A DNA stretch of 64,000 bases from Phormidesmis sp. RL_2_1 (GCA_012033015.1 JAAUPS010000003.1:1-64000), one strand, 5' to 3'; shown: positions 11,000-21,739, numbered from the stretch's first letter. Numbers and translations are program-made. The notes: a model not told the origin generated them from the letters alone.

Positions 11000-12016
11000 T
11001 CAGTTGAGATACAAAAATACCTCTACTTCTTTGGGCGAAGGCAGCGCTGCGATCGCCCCTGGTCGAGTAGTTGTCAAAGCGCCTACCGCACTGGCGTAGG
11101 TAACGATCTCGCGAACAATATTGGCATCTTTTAAGCAGCCTGGGCCTTTTTGCATGAGCCGATGAATAAACCCAGCGGTAAAGGCATCACCGGCCCCTGT
11201 GATCTCTTCTACATCTACTTTAAATTCGGGAACATGACCAGAAATTTGCCGAAAGCAATAGGTGCACCCTTGCGCTTCGGCCATGACTAAAACACCCTTC
11301 AAATGAGGAAATTGTTGGGCAATTGCTTGGGGCGAGTGCGTTCCAAATAACCACTCAGCCTCGTCGTCAGAGACCTTTAAATAGTGCACCTGTTTAAGTA
11401 AGTCATACACCCGGCCAGGTGCTTCTGCCGGGTTTGGCCAAAACATAGGCTGCCAATTGACATCTACTAAAATCGATAGCTGATTCGCTTTCGCCAGGCT
11501 CAGGGCCTTTTCGACCGATTGGCGAGTATCGCTGTAGGCCATCGCTACAGTGCCCAATACTAAAAAATCAGCACCAATGAATAGGTCATCTTCAAGGCCA
11601 TCAGCAAATAAGTGGGCATCGGCAAACACCGTCGGATCGCTTTCGCTAAAACCGGCAAAAGTGTGATGGCTATGCCCCAATGCAGACGACAGGCTGTCGG
11701 TCTGGCTGGTGGTATACAATACCTGACGCGTAGGCGCTTTGAGCCTGCGCTGTACGCCGCGATGGCCAACGCCCATATCAGTGAGCAATTGCATCAGGGC
11801 ATCGCCCCAGTGGTCACTGCCCACCGCACCGACAAAATCAGCGCGATCGCCCAACTTAGAGATCGCACAAGCCACATTCGCAGGTGCCCCGCCCGGTAGC
11901 GGCAGCCAGCGCGTCACTTCACTACGAGGCACCCCAGGGCGCTCAGCAAAGCAGTCAATCAAGATCTCTCCTAGACAGATAGCACGCTTCACAGGCCCTT
12001 TCAGTGACGACTTCAA
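11000..12016 (-). CDS. PfkB-family carbohydrate kinase (fructokinase-like)
   Basis: GEILIDCFAERP, PGGAPANVACAISKLG, ITGAGDAFTAGF. Confidence 0.9.
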   Translation of the reverse strand: MKSSLKGPVKRAICLGEILIDCFAERPGVPRSEVTRWLPLPGGAPANVACAISKLGDRADFVGAVGSDHWGDALMQLLTDMGVGHRGVQRRLKAPTRQVLYTTSQTDSLSSALGHSHHTFAGFSESDPTVFADAHLFADGLEDDLFIGADFLVLGTVAMAYSDTRQSVEKALSLAKANQLSILVDVNWQPMFWPNPAEAPGRVYDLLKQVHYLKVSDDEAEWLFGTHSPQAIAQQFPHLKGVLVMAEAQGCTYCFRQISGHVPEFKVDVEEITGAGDAFTAGFIHRLMQKGPGCLKDANIVREIVTYASAVGALTTTRPGAIAALPSPKEVEVFLYLN

Positions 12017-12040
12017 TGGTTAACGCTCTTTAAGCATGTG

Positions 12041-13012
12041 TTATTTTAAGCGTCGCAGCACATATTTCGAAATATCTTCCAGCGCCTGACGAGACTCTGA
12101 CGGCCGTAGTTCACCCAGACAATCAAGCGCGTGCTCCACATGATGCATCGCCAAATCGCGCGAGCGGCCAATGCCTTGGCTAGAATGTACCCATTCAATC
12201 GCCTGTTCAAAGTCGTCGGGCTGAGAAAACTTGCGATCAATCAAAGCCTTGAGGTAAGGCATCTCTTCCATGGCATAGAGCACCGGGGCCGTGAGATTAC
12301 CGCTCAAGAGATCTGAGCCTGCTGGCTTGCCCAAGACCTCGCTCGAGCCCGTGAAATCTAGAATGTCATCGACCACTTGATATGCCAAGCCCAGACTACG
12401 ACCAAACTGATAAAGATTTTCAGCCATCGCTTCTGGAACGTTACTCAGCACCCCTACCGCCTTAGCGCTGTTGGCAATGAGCGTTGCCGTTTTGTAATAG
12501 CTTTTCTCTAGATAAGCATCAATCGATAGCGTCGTGTCAAAATGCTTCAGCCCTTGCCGAATTTCACCTTCTGCCAAGTCCATAATCACCCTCGAGAGCA
12601 GCTTAACGACTGCCAGATTATCCAGGTTGGCTAAGTACCAAGATGATTGGGCAAAGAGAAAATCACCAGCAAGTACCGCCACCCGGTTATCAAAGAGGCT
12701 ATGAACAGTAGGCACGCCTCGTCGAGTAGCTGACTCATCGACGACATCGTCGTGAACCAGACTAGCCGTATGAATCATTTCAGTAATTTCGGCCAAACGA
12801 CGGTGCCGTGAGGTAATGGCACCGTCAGGTTGGGTGGCTCTAGCGAGCAGCAACACGATAGCCGGACGGATGCGCTTACCCCCTGCACCAAATAAGTGCT
12901 CGGCAGCAGCATACAGAATCTTGTGGCGGGCACCCACAAGATTTTTCAGATTATCAGTAAGGAGCGCTAAATCGGCTTCTACGGGCGAAAAAAGGGAGGT
13001 TGCTGAGGTCAT
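12041..13012 (-). CDS. sds: All-trans polyprenyl (solanesyl) diphosphate synthase
   Basis: GGKRIRPAIVLLLA, LVHDDVVDES, YQVVDDILDFTG. Confidence 0.9.
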   Translation of the reverse strand: MTSATSLFSPVEADLALLTDNLKNLVGARHKILYAAAEHLFGAGGKRIRPAIVLLLARATQPDGAITSRHRRLAEITEMIHTASLVHDDVVDESATRRGVPTVHSLFDNRVAVLAGDFLFAQSSWYLANLDNLAVVKLLSRVIMDLAEGEIRQGLKHFDTTLSIDAYLEKSYYKTATLIANSAKAVGVLSNVPEAMAENLYQFGRSLGLAYQVVDDILDFTGSSEVLGKPAGSDLLSGNLTAPVLYAMEEMPYLKALIDRKFSQPDDFEQAIEWVHSSQGIGRSRDLAMHHVEHALDCLGELRPSESRQALEDISKYVLRRLK

Positions 13013-13943
13013 GGAGTACGCGACTCAGGCGGATTAGGTTACGAAATTTTAAGCTGTCTTTCTTTATTCTAAGCTATCGTGCTGGCAAAGGGACTTTTCC
13101 ATGAATGAGTCCAAGCGAGTTAGCCCCAAAATGCTGCTCAATAGGCGATATGCGGATAGCTTTTGGCCGGACTTGGATACCCAAAAGCCAATGAATCAGG
13201 CTGATGGCTGGGCTCATTGAGGCGTTCATCGCTGGGCTGAAAGGGATCATCTAAGGCAAAAGCTAAAAACATTCTAAAACGCCTAAAAATGTGAAAAAAA
13301 ATTCAATCAAAACCTTTCAGATAATTAATCCTTATGATAGTATTGAAATACAGAAGACTTATGTGACAGCTTTAGTTCCTAATGTTTTTTGCACGTTTTG
13401 CTGAGTTACTCATCTTATCTCTTTGATAAGAGACTCGTCAGAAAGAGACCCGTCAGAGATCAGTTTGATATTTTCATTCTTACATCCATATTTTGTTTTG
13501 GATGGAGAGACAAATATCTCAAAAGCGTGCTTTAGGTTTAACGCTTCTGCAAAATCCTGTACCAAACTTCGATCACAGCACACCTTTTTTAGGTTGCCTG
13601 ATCGTAATAACTTTAAGTCTTAGGTTGTGTATACCAAAGACGGATAGCTTGGGGTAGGTTCGCAGCTCTGCGACACAGAACTGTTTACGCTACAACACTA
13701 ACGTTTCAACATGGTTTCCCATGGGTGATGAAGTGCTTCAGCTTCGTCGATTTCTTGGGTGATACTTGTTACGTAAGTGAACCGCTGAGTAATCAGAGTT
13801 TGTGGTGCCGGTTTAGATATTAGGAAGTTACGTGAGCAATCATTTGCCTGTGGTTGCTTAGGTGGAGCTTTTGATAAGACTTTTTGGCTAGGTGGTGGAG
13901 TTTTTTGTACGTGCTTTAGTCCGTTTTTAGCTTGTTGTTTGCC

Positions 13944-14060
13944 ATGTCAACCCTTTCTTTTAATGCCAGTCCGATTGCGATTGTTTTGCCTGCTTTAGGA
14001 TATTTGCTGACGGTTTATTTTGTGATGATGTGGATGAGTTCGAAGACATCAGACTTTTAG
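13944..14060 (+). CDS. Candidate 38-aa single-TM small protein (MSTLSFNASPIAIVLPALGYLLTVYFVMMWMSSKTSDF)
   Basis: Short ORF absent from ORF track; hydrophobic helix with polar ends; followed by a terminator-like hairpin at 14199; no clear Shine-Dalgarno. Confidence 0.4.
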   Translation: MSTLSFNASPIAIVLPALGYLLTVYFVMMWMSSKTSDF

Positions 14061-14198
14061 TGATTATTTTGATCCTAAAATGATGAGCTAAGCTGCCTTT
14101 AATCTCAGTCTTTAATGCACCATCTTTAACCGTTTTGTGACTCGTTTTTGTAATTTGCTTAGATACCTATATTGCTTAGATACCTAATTGCTTAAAGA

Positions 14199-14230
14199 AG
14201 CTCTCACGTCATCTGTGAGGGCTTTTTTTA
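14199..14230 (+). terminator. Rho-independent terminator-like hairpin
   Basis: AGCTCTCACgtcatctGTGAGGGCT followed by TTTTTTT. Confidence 0.75.
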
Positions 14231-14274
14231 TGCGATGGCTTTGGTGCGATGGCTTTGGGGTTTGAGGAGGCTGT

Positions 14275-14332
14275 TAGCCAAGTGTAAAGGCATTCACACT
14301 TGGCTAACTCGACCAAAGCTATAGCTTTGGTC
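14275..14332. repeat. Two consecutive strong palindromes
   Basis: TAGCCAAGTGT-aaaggcattc-ACACTTGGCTA (14275-14306) and perfect GACCAAAGCTATAGCTTTGGTC (14311-14332). Confidence 0.85.
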
Positions 14333-14463
14333 GCTTGGCTGAGGTACAGCGCGCTGGCGTAGCCTCGCCGTCGGCGTTATGCATCCGGGTACCGCTATAT
14401 AGCGTTTCTCACTTGGCCTGATGGTCCATTGGAGGTAAGGGTTTCATCACCGCGTTCAGCAGA

Positions 14464-15393
14464 CTAAACCTCTGGAGAAGAGGCCCCGCTCATGCTGAGT
14501 GATGCCCTAGTTGATGCCGGACTCTGCATTGTTTCTAATGTGGCCACGGGCACTTGTGCCACGTCTGGACGATATCCTAGCCACTGTTGCGAAACATGGG
14601 CAAATTGCTCTGGCTCACCACTGACATAAAACTGTGTTTTTTGGGGCAGCTTTGGATGATTTTTAGGTTGGGTGTGCTCTAGGGAGGGCAGTCGGTTGAG
14701 TCTCAAAATAGCTAGCTCTTGAGCTGCCGCAATGGTTAGGTGCTTGGCTGGATCAACTAAGGTGATGGACTTAGGCAAAAATTGCTTGAGGACAGGTGCT
14801 AGGTGGGGGTAATGGGTACAGCCGTAGACCAGGGTGTCAATGCCTGTTTCTACCAGCGGCTGGATGTACCTTTTGGCAACAGCTAAGGTGTACGGATCGT
14901 GGATGCGATCGCCCTCAATCAACGGGACAAATTCCTGACAGCCCACCTGCCAAACTTCAGCAGTGGGATTAATTTCTAAAATGGCTTGTTGATAAGCATT
15001 ACTCTTCGCCGTTGCCTGGGTTGAAATCACGCCAATTTTTTTGCCATTTTTGACCGCAGCACGAGCACCAGGCAAAATAATGCCCAAAATAGGAATCGGA
15101 AATTCTGAGCGCACTTCTTCTAGGACTAAGGCTGAACTGGTATTACAAGCCATAATGATCATCTTCACCTCGAGCCCCATCATCCAAGCAATGATTTCCC
15201 GCACAAAACGTAAAATCTCACCCTTGGAGCGATTGCCATAGGGCACTCTGGCCGTATCCCCAAAGTAAATGACTGACTCATGGGGAAGTTGAATGAGCAT
15301 CTCGCGTAATACGGTAAGACCACCCACGCCACTGTCGAAGACACCAATCTTGAAATTGGAGCGCAATTGGCTGGACAGGGCTGGAATGCTCAT
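14464..15393 (-). CDS. murI: Glutamate racemase
   Basis: IGVFDSGVGGLTVLREM, FGDTARVPYGNRS, ACNTSSA, YGCTHYPHL. Confidence 0.95.
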   Translation of the reverse strand: MSIPALSSQLRSNFKIGVFDSGVGGLTVLREMLIQLPHESVIYFGDTARVPYGNRSKGEILRFVREIIAWMMGLEVKMIIMACNTSSALVLEEVRSEFPIPILGIILPGARAAVKNGKKIGVISTQATAKSNAYQQAILEINPTAEVWQVGCQEFVPLIEGDRIHDPYTLAVAKRYIQPLVETGIDTLVYGCTHYPHLAPVLKQFLPKSITLVDPAKHLTIAAAQELAILRLNRLPSLEHTQPKNHPKLPQKTQFYVSGEPEQFAHVSQQWLGYRPDVAQVPVATLETMQSPASTRASLSMSGASSPEV

Positions 15394-15797
15394 AGGTAAA
15401 TATGCTCACTTTATGAAGCGCGTGAATGTTGTATAGAGTTTAGTCGGATTTGGAAATTTTACAAGCCTTAATTTTTACGTTTCGAGCAGCCCATGTACCA
15501 AAATGGGCCTGCGAGCGTTAAAAGCAAAGCTAAATAATTCCTACAAGGCTTACTGATGAAAATACGGAACTTTTTCTCAAAAGATGTGTAAAAAATGATC
15601 AACATGCATTTGATCCCACTGGTTATTGGATTGCCCATAGGGCTGCTGGGCAACCGCAACGGGCAAAGCGATTGAAATAACTAGCTGAATAATCAGTGGA
15701 ATAGCCAGTGAAATAACCAGTTATTCAGCGCGATTAGGGGGATCGCGCTGAATCCATTGACAAGTTTTTTACATCACAAAGGCTTCACGCCGTAAAT

Positions 15798-17330
15798 TCA
15801 CTCAGTAGCAGATTCAGTGGCCGCGATTACCTCAGCAGTGGCAGTCGTTGCGCCTTCTGTCGCCCCAGCTATTTCAGCAGATACGGCATCATCTAGGTCA
15901 TCGTCGCTATCAAAGACGAGTCGCAACAAAGGCGGGGCAATAAACGTGGTAACAATCACCATAACGATAATAGCGGCATCTAGCGATTCTGAAAGCACGC
16001 CACTAGCAGCACCAACCCCTGCAAAGACTAAGCCAACTTCTCCCCTCGGAATCATGCCGAAGCCGACTGCCAGCCGATTAATACCAGGTTGGCCGAAGAC
16101 CGCATAGCCTGTAATAGTTTTCCCAATAATGGCCACAACCACTAGAAAAGAGGCAATAATCAGCCCCTCACGATTAGCGGGCACCAGTGGGTTGAGCACG
16201 CTGATATCGGTGCGAGCCCCCACCGTGACAAAGAAAACCGGCACGAGCATATCAGCAATCGGTGTAATTTGCTCTTCTAGCTCTTTGCGCTTAGAGGTTT
16301 CTGCGAGAACCAACCCAGCGGCAAACGCGCCTAGGATAGTTTCTAGCTGAATAGCCGCCGCAATGTAGGACAGCACAAACGCAAATATCAGTGAGGTAAT
16401 AATGAGCTGCCCGCGCGTTTGTAGCTGATCGACTAGGAAAACAAATAGCGGGCTGAGGAGGCGACCAATGAAAATAGAGCCAATCAGAAAAGCAGCGGCT
16501 CCAAGCACTAGGTAAACAACGTTTGCAATTTCGATTTCGCCTGTTTTCGCCAAGCTGGCAACAACAGCTAAAACGATAATCCCGAGGACATCGTCCAGCA
16601 CGGCTGCACCGATGATAATTTGCCCTTCTCGGGAACTGAGCTGCTGCATTTCAGCCAGCACTTTAGCAGTGATGCCAATGCTGGTAGCTGTTAGGGCCGC
16701 ACCGGCAAAGACAGCAGGAATAGTGCTGATGTTGAAGAAAAAGATCAGCCCGGCTGTGCCTGCAATAAACGGGGCCAGTACACCAACAACCGCGACAACC
16801 GCAGCCTGTGGCCCAACACGAATGAGTTCTTTGAGATCGGATTCTAGGCCAATCTCGAACAGCAGGATAATGACGCCGAGTTCGGCCAATACGGAGAGTG
16901 CTTCGCTTTCCCCACTAAAAACCTTGAGCAGCCCCTCAGGCTCTATGCCAGCCGTCATTTGAACCATGTCCATCAAGGCAGAGTGAGGAATATTCGCGCC
17001 TTCTGGAAAGACAATCAGATGTAGAGCAGAGATGCCAACGACGACACCGCCAACGAGTTCTCCTAAAACAGAGGGTAGGTTGAGGCGAGCGCAGATCTCA
17101 CCGCCTACTTTTGCCGCAATAAAAACGGTAATTAGGCTAAGTAAGACACCCGCTAGCACTAGCGAGCCGACTTCGGCTTCATCTACTTCGGCGAGCAAAG
17201 GGGATAATTCCGCCAGGAAGCTTGAGTCAACAGGCTGAGGCCATAGGCTGATTAAGCAACCTCCTAAGAAAAAATGACTTAATGAATCTGTAAAATGGTC
17301 TGTCAAACCGAGCCATCCGAGGTCAATCAT
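15798..17330 (-). CDS. Cation:proton antiporter (CPA2 / Na+-H+ exchanger family)
   Basis: About 12 TM segments, LPSVLGELVGGVVVG, FEIGLESDL, AALTATSIGITAKVL, AVLDDVLGIIVLA. Confidence 0.9.
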   Translation of the reverse strand: MIDLGWLGLTDHFTDSLSHFFLGGCLISLWPQPVDSSFLAELSPLLAEVDEAEVGSLVLAGVLLSLITVFIAAKVGGEICARLNLPSVLGELVGGVVVGISALHLIVFPEGANIPHSALMDMVQMTAGIEPEGLLKVFSGESEALSVLAELGVIILLFEIGLESDLKELIRVGPQAAVVAVVGVLAPFIAGTAGLIFFFNISTIPAVFAGAALTATSIGITAKVLAEMQQLSSREGQIIIGAAVLDDVLGIIVLAVVASLAKTGEIEIANVVYLVLGAAAFLIGSIFIGRLLSPLFVFLVDQLQTRGQLIITSLIFAFVLSYIAAAIQLETILGAFAAGLVLAETSKRKELEEQITPIADMLVPVFFVTVGARTDISVLNPLVPANREGLIIASFLVVVAIIGKTITGYAVFGQPGINRLAVGFGMIPRGEVGLVFAGVGAASGVLSESLDAAIIVMVIVTTFIAPPLLRLVFDSDDDLDDAVSAEIAGATEGATTATAEVIAATESATE

Positions 17331-17672
17331 GCTGTTTGCGGCTACTCATCGTTGTCTAATGTACATGAGTTGCCGGGGTATGGTGTGTTCATTTGGTCAT
17401 AAGTCAAAGCCTAAAATTGACTTACTATTAAGGGTTTGGGCAAATGATTGACGTCAAACGGACGCAAATATATCGGCTGCTTTTCTATCCGAATCTTGAA
17501 GTAGCGTTGCCCAAAGTTTCAAAGTTTCATGAATAATTTTTATTCATGGATAATTTTTATGACCTCATCAAAGCCCATCCCAAAACAGAATCTAGCTAAA
17601 CGAAATCTAGCTCAACAAATCTAGGGCTCAACGAAATCTAGGCTTAGCGAGTCTAGGCTAGCTCATAAACCC

Positions 17673-18485
17673 CTATCCAAAAACACGATGCTTGAGCGAG
17701 GGCATTTGGCGGCGTACCTGCTCTAACCTAGATGGGTTAATCTCTGCGATCGCCATGCCTACATTGTCGCCTGCATCGGCTAGGGTAATGCCCCACGGAT
17801 CGATAATCATGGCATGGCCATGGGTTTGGCGGCGGGCATTGTGAAAGCCGGTTTGCGCCGGAGCGATCATATAGCAGGTGTTTTCGATGGCCCTAGCTTG
17901 TAATAAAACCTGCCAATGATCTTTACCGGTGAAGGCTGTAAAGGCAGCCGGGACAATCAGCACTTCAGCGCCATCTTTTGAGAGCTGGCGGTACAGCTCA
18001 GGAAAGCGGACATCGTAGCAGACTGAAATGCCGATATTGCCTAATCTGGGGGAACTGTACACTTTGGGCAAAGCGCTGCCGGAAGTGACATCTGCAGATT
18101 CTTGATAGGTATTGCCGTCAGGGAGATTAACGTCAAACAAATGAACTTTGTCATACCGAGTAAGTTCTTCCCCATTGTCATTGACCAGCAAAGCCCGGTT
18201 GTAGGTGCGGCCATCAGGGGACGGGACTGGGTAGCCGCCGCCTAGGAGGGTAATGCGGTAGCGCTGGGCCATGGTTTTGATAAACTTTTCGCTCGCTTTG
18301 CAGATTTCTTCGGCTCGTTTGAATTTGGCATTTTCGTCACCGAGGAAAGAAAAGTTTTCAGGTAGGGTAATGAGTTCGGCACCACGACGGGTGGCAAGGT
18401 CAATTAATTCTTCGGCTTGAGCTAGATTGTGATCTAAATCAGGCACGCTGGTCATTTGTAACGCCGCCGCTAGATAGGGCTTCAT
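17673..18485 (-). CDS. Carbon-nitrogen hydrolase (nitrilase superfamily, Nit-like amidase)
   Basis: LPENFSFL (Glu), YDKVHLFDV (Lys), GISVCYDVRFPELYR (Cys). Confidence 0.92.
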   Translation of the reverse strand: MKPYLAAALQMTSVPDLDHNLAQAEELIDLATRRGAELITLPENFSFLGDENAKFKRAEEICKASEKFIKTMAQRYRITLLGGGYPVPSPDGRTYNRALLVNDNGEELTRYDKVHLFDVNLPDGNTYQESADVTSGSALPKVYSSPRLGNIGISVCYDVRFPELYRQLSKDGAEVLIVPAAFTAFTGKDHWQVLLQARAIENTCYMIAPAQTGFHNARRQTHGHAMIIDPWGITLADAGDNVGMAIAEINPSRLEQVRRQMPSLKHRVFG

Positions 18486-19024
18486 AGGTCTCGCAAATGC
18501 TTTTTTAGGACAGACAAATTTTCGCAGGCAGATAGGTTCGATCAGCAGATTCCATCAGCAGAAAAGCAGGACTTATTTTGCTAACGCTATAGTCAGGGCC
18601 TTACAGGCTGTGCACTGCAGGCTTTATTGTACGGGCTAACTGTACGGGATGGATGATTTCTTGTTGAAAGGCCCCCTTGACATTGAGGGGGGATTACTCA
18701 GACAATGTTAGCCTTGTGAAAAATGCTCGGATCAGGTGAAAAGGCGATCAGTTAAAGGATGAGCAGTTGAAAAGGTAGTTGAATAAGGCATTGTCTGCAA
18801 AGGCAATATTTCAATTATCGTCAATTATCGTCTTAGCTGATATGGTCTCAACTGTCTCAGTAGCAGTTATTCGATTTGACACTTGATTTGAAGGTCATCC
18901 GACTAAAGATCATTTGACTGATGGGCGCTTGCAAGTCGCTCTTGATGGCTGCTTTTCATGGTTGTTGATGCCAGTTAGTGTTGGCTTTGCCTACCTGTAC
19001 GGCAAAAGGAAAAGATAAGGAATT

Positions 19025-19366
19025 ATGGCTTACGCGATTATTGCAGCGGGCGGCACCCAATTGCGGGTTGAGCCAGGTCGCTTTTATGATATCAACCGCT
19101 TGCCGGTTGAGCCCGAGGAAAAGATTACAATTGACAATGTGCTGTTCGTTGAAAATGACGGCGATGTGACGGTTGGTCAGCCTTTGGTTGAGGGGGCAAC
19201 TGTCAGCGGTACGGTGATGAGTCACTTGCGCGCGAAGAAGGTGATTGTCTATAAGATGCAGCCCAAGAAAAAGACTCGTAAGAAGCAGGGTCACCGGCAG
19301 GACTTAACCCGAGTCATGATTGACTCGATTACGGTAGGCGGTAAAACGATTACGGTTGAGGACTAA
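19025..19366 (+). CDS. rplU: 50S ribosomal protein L21
   Basis: MAYAIIAAGGTQLRVEPGRFYDINRL; KVIVYKMQPKKKTRKKQGHRQ. Confidence 0.95.
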   Translation: MAYAIIAAGGTQLRVEPGRFYDINRLPVEPEEKITIDNVLFVENDGDVTVGQPLVEGATVSGTVMSHLRAKKVIVYKMQPKKKTRKKQGHRQDLTRVMIDSITVGGKTITVED

Positions 19367-19557
19367 CCCGGCTGCCTTAGGCCAGTCGGTGTTGAGCCAG
19401 TCGTTCAGCGTTAGTGCAACCGGTATCCTGCCAACTGATTGCACCGCCAACTGATTGCACCGCCAAATGACTATATGATTTGCTTGCAATGCTCGTGACT
19501 TGCAAGCAGCCGGTACTAAGAGATTATTACAAGTATTACAAGGAGCATATTGAGAAG

Positions 19558-19818
19558 ATGGCACATAAGAAGGGCACAGGAAGTACTCGTAACGGTCGCG
19601 ATTCTAACGCTCAACGGTTGGGCGTGAAAAAGTACGGTGGTGAACAGGTCATTGCAGGCAATATTCTTATTCGCCAACGGGGGACTAAGTATCACGTGGG
19701 TGAAAATGTAGGCCGTGGTGGTGATGACACGCTGTTTGCATTGATTGATGGCGTCGTGAAGTTTGAGCGCAAGGGTAAGAGTCGTAAGAAGGTCAGCGTT
19801 TATCCATTGTCTGTATAG
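19558..19818 (+). CDS. rpmA: 50S ribosomal protein L27
   Basis: [29 protein letters not shown] start at 19558; ORF-track start at 19480 is over-extended. Confidence 0.96.
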   Translation: MAHKKGTGSTRNGRDSNAQRLGVKKYGGEQVIAGNILIRQRGTKYHVGENVGRGGDDTLFALIDGVVKFERKGKSRKKVSVYPLSV

Positions 19819-19825
19819 TTTTGAT

Positions 19826-19925
19826 GCTAGTGGTCTTTGAGGCCAGTAGTCTTTGAGGCCAGTAGTCTTTGAGGCCAGTAGTTCTTGAGTCTAGTGGTCT
19901 TTGAGGCTAGTAGTTTTTGAGTCAA
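19826..19925. repeat. About 18-bp degenerate tandem repeat downstream of rpmA
   Basis: Repeated ctagtagtctttgaggc units. Confidence 0.85.
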
Positions 19926-19953
19926 TGCTGTTGGTTGACTACTGCTGCTGTTG

Positions 19954-21357
19954 TTAACTTTGTTTAAGCTTTACCAGCTTTACCATAAAAAAACCGTCCA
20001 TATGTTGTTGGTGCGGCCAAACTTTGATCCAACCTTGTGCTGTCTGTGGCATACCAAAAGTTGAATCGGGGGGCTGTATTGCCCAGCCTTTGTGCTCGCT
20101 CAAAAACCACTGAATTTGTGCTTCATTTTCGGCAGGATGTAACGTGCAGGTTGCGTAAACCATCACACCGCCGGGTTTTACCCAGGTAGATACATGGCTA
20201 AGTAGCTCTCTTTGCAAGGTGACGAGTCCTTCGACTGTTTCAGGTGTCTGTCGCCAGCGGGCGTCGGCATGGCGGTTTAAGGTGCCTAGGCCAGAACAAG
20301 GGACATCTAGCAGTACGCGATCAGCTTTGCCTACAAAAGCGGGCTGGTTGCGGCTGTCGCATGTGATGGGGCGAACCGTGGTTGCGCCTAGGCGGTCGAT
20401 GTTTTGTTGAATTTTTTGGGTGCGGGCGGCTGTGCGATCGCAGCTCCACACAGTCCCTTTGTCTCCCATTAGTTCAGCCATATGCAAGCTTTTGCCGCCC
20501 GGTGCACCACAGGCATCAATAATCATTTCTTCTGGCTGCGGATCTAGCAAATAGCTCACGAGCTGAGCGCTGCTGTCTTGCACAGCCCACCAGCCATCGG
20601 CGTAGCCCGGAAGATGGGTGATCGCACCTGTATGACCTTTGAGCCGTAATGCTGAAGGTAACGCTGCGGCTACAGGTACAGCCTCAAGTCCGGCTGCGGC
20701 GAAAATCTCTATGGCTTCAGTCAAAGACTTTCGCCGCAAACTAATGCGTAAATCCAACTGAGGCGTTTGGTTAAACCATTCACAGAGCGCCGCTACTTGA
20801 TCGTCTGGCAACATTGAACGCCAAACTTGAATGATCCAATCTGGGTAGCTATGGAATATGCCCAATCGTTGAACGGGCTCTGCTGGCAGCGGTAGCGGGT
20901 CAGCAGACGGTTGAACAGACGGTTGAGCAGATGGTTGAGCAGATGGGTTGGTTTGACGGATGTACCGACGCAACATGCCATTGACCACACCGCTAAGCTT
21001 ACCGAGGCGCTGGGCTTTGGCCAACTGCACGGTAGTATCGACAACCGCATGATCCGGCACATGGCTAAGGTAGCGAAGCTGATAAAAGCCCAACCGCAAA
21101 ATTTGCAGTAAGTCGGCTTGCTGTTGATGAACTGCTCGGTTGCCAAAGTGCTCAATCAGCGCGTCTAGCGTACGGCGTCTTCTGACGGTGCCGTACACCA
21201 ATTCGGTCACAAAGCCTTTGTCTTGCAAGCTGAGAGCAGATTGATTGAGTTTGCGATCTAATACCACATCAGCAAAAGCGCCCCGATCAATCTGTCGGAG
21301 CGCTTCGAATGCAATTTGCCTGGCTGTATTGTTTTGACTCAACGTAGTTTGATTCAA
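19954..21357 (-). CDS. rsmB: 16S rRNA (cytosine(967)-C(5))-methyltransferase
   Basis: N-terminal NusB-like domain (ARQIAFEALRQIDRGAFADV), DACGAPGGKSLHMAEL, LLDVPCSGLGTLNRHADARW. Confidence 0.93.
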   Translation of the reverse strand: MNQTTLSQNNTARQIAFEALRQIDRGAFADVVLDRKLNQSALSLQDKGFVTELVYGTVRRRRTLDALIEHFGNRAVHQQQADLLQILRLGFYQLRYLSHVPDHAVVDTTVQLAKAQRLGKLSGVVNGMLRRYIRQTNPSAQPSAQPSVQPSADPLPLPAEPVQRLGIFHSYPDWIIQVWRSMLPDDQVAALCEWFNQTPQLDLRISLRRKSLTEAIEIFAAAGLEAVPVAAALPSALRLKGHTGAITHLPGYADGWWAVQDSSAQLVSYLLDPQPEEMIIDACGAPGGKSLHMAELMGDKGTVWSCDRTAARTQKIQQNIDRLGATTVRPITCDSRNQPAFVGKADRVLLDVPCSGLGTLNRHADARWRQTPETVEGLVTLQRELLSHVSTWVKPGGVMVYATCTLHPAENEAQIQWFLSEHKGWAIQPPDSTFGMPQTAQGWIKVWPHQQHMDGFFMVKLVKLKQS

Positions 21358-21369
21358 TTCCCTGATCGG

Positions 21370-21558
21370 TTATTTTTTGCGGCTACCTTTCAGACTGGGC
21401 ATGGCATCTATGTCTCTGCCTCGCCTGCGGCGATCACGCCATTCCACCGCCGTCAGGTAAGCGACGCCAGAGGTGACAACAACCAACAGCAAAAAAGCCA
21501 GTATGGCTAAAACAAGCAGCACTTGGCTCTGCGATGCTAAATCCAAAAAAGAATTCAA
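21370..21558 (-). CDS. Small single-TM protein, conserved type
   Basis: MNSFLDLASQSQVLLVLAILAFLLLVVVTSGVAYLTAVEWRDRRRRG; upstream of rsmB on the same strand. Confidence 0.6.
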   Translation of the reverse strand: MNSFLDLASQSQVLLVLAILAFLLLVVVTSGVAYLTAVEWRDRRRRGRDIDAMPSLKGSRKK

Positions 21559-21739
21559 AGCCTATTACTCAAAACTCGACAGCGAAAACTGAATCAATCT
21601 CGACCTAGAAGGTGTTCTCTCAAAAACTGGCGCTAGAGGCCGTGTTCTTCTAAAAGCTATGTTGCTGTTCTAGAAGTCTTGTCCTATAGGCTCTTTTCTA
21701 AAAGCCCCATTCTAGAAGTCCCATTCTAGAAGCCCCATT

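Noticed and set aside
15468-15659. 63-aa minus ORF upstream of murI
   Set aside because: No family resemblance, low-complexity composition, likely chance ORF.
15817-17238. Several plus-strand ORFs rich in T/A/S/P over the antiporter gene
   Set aside because: Antisense shadow ORFs of a GC-rich membrane protein gene.
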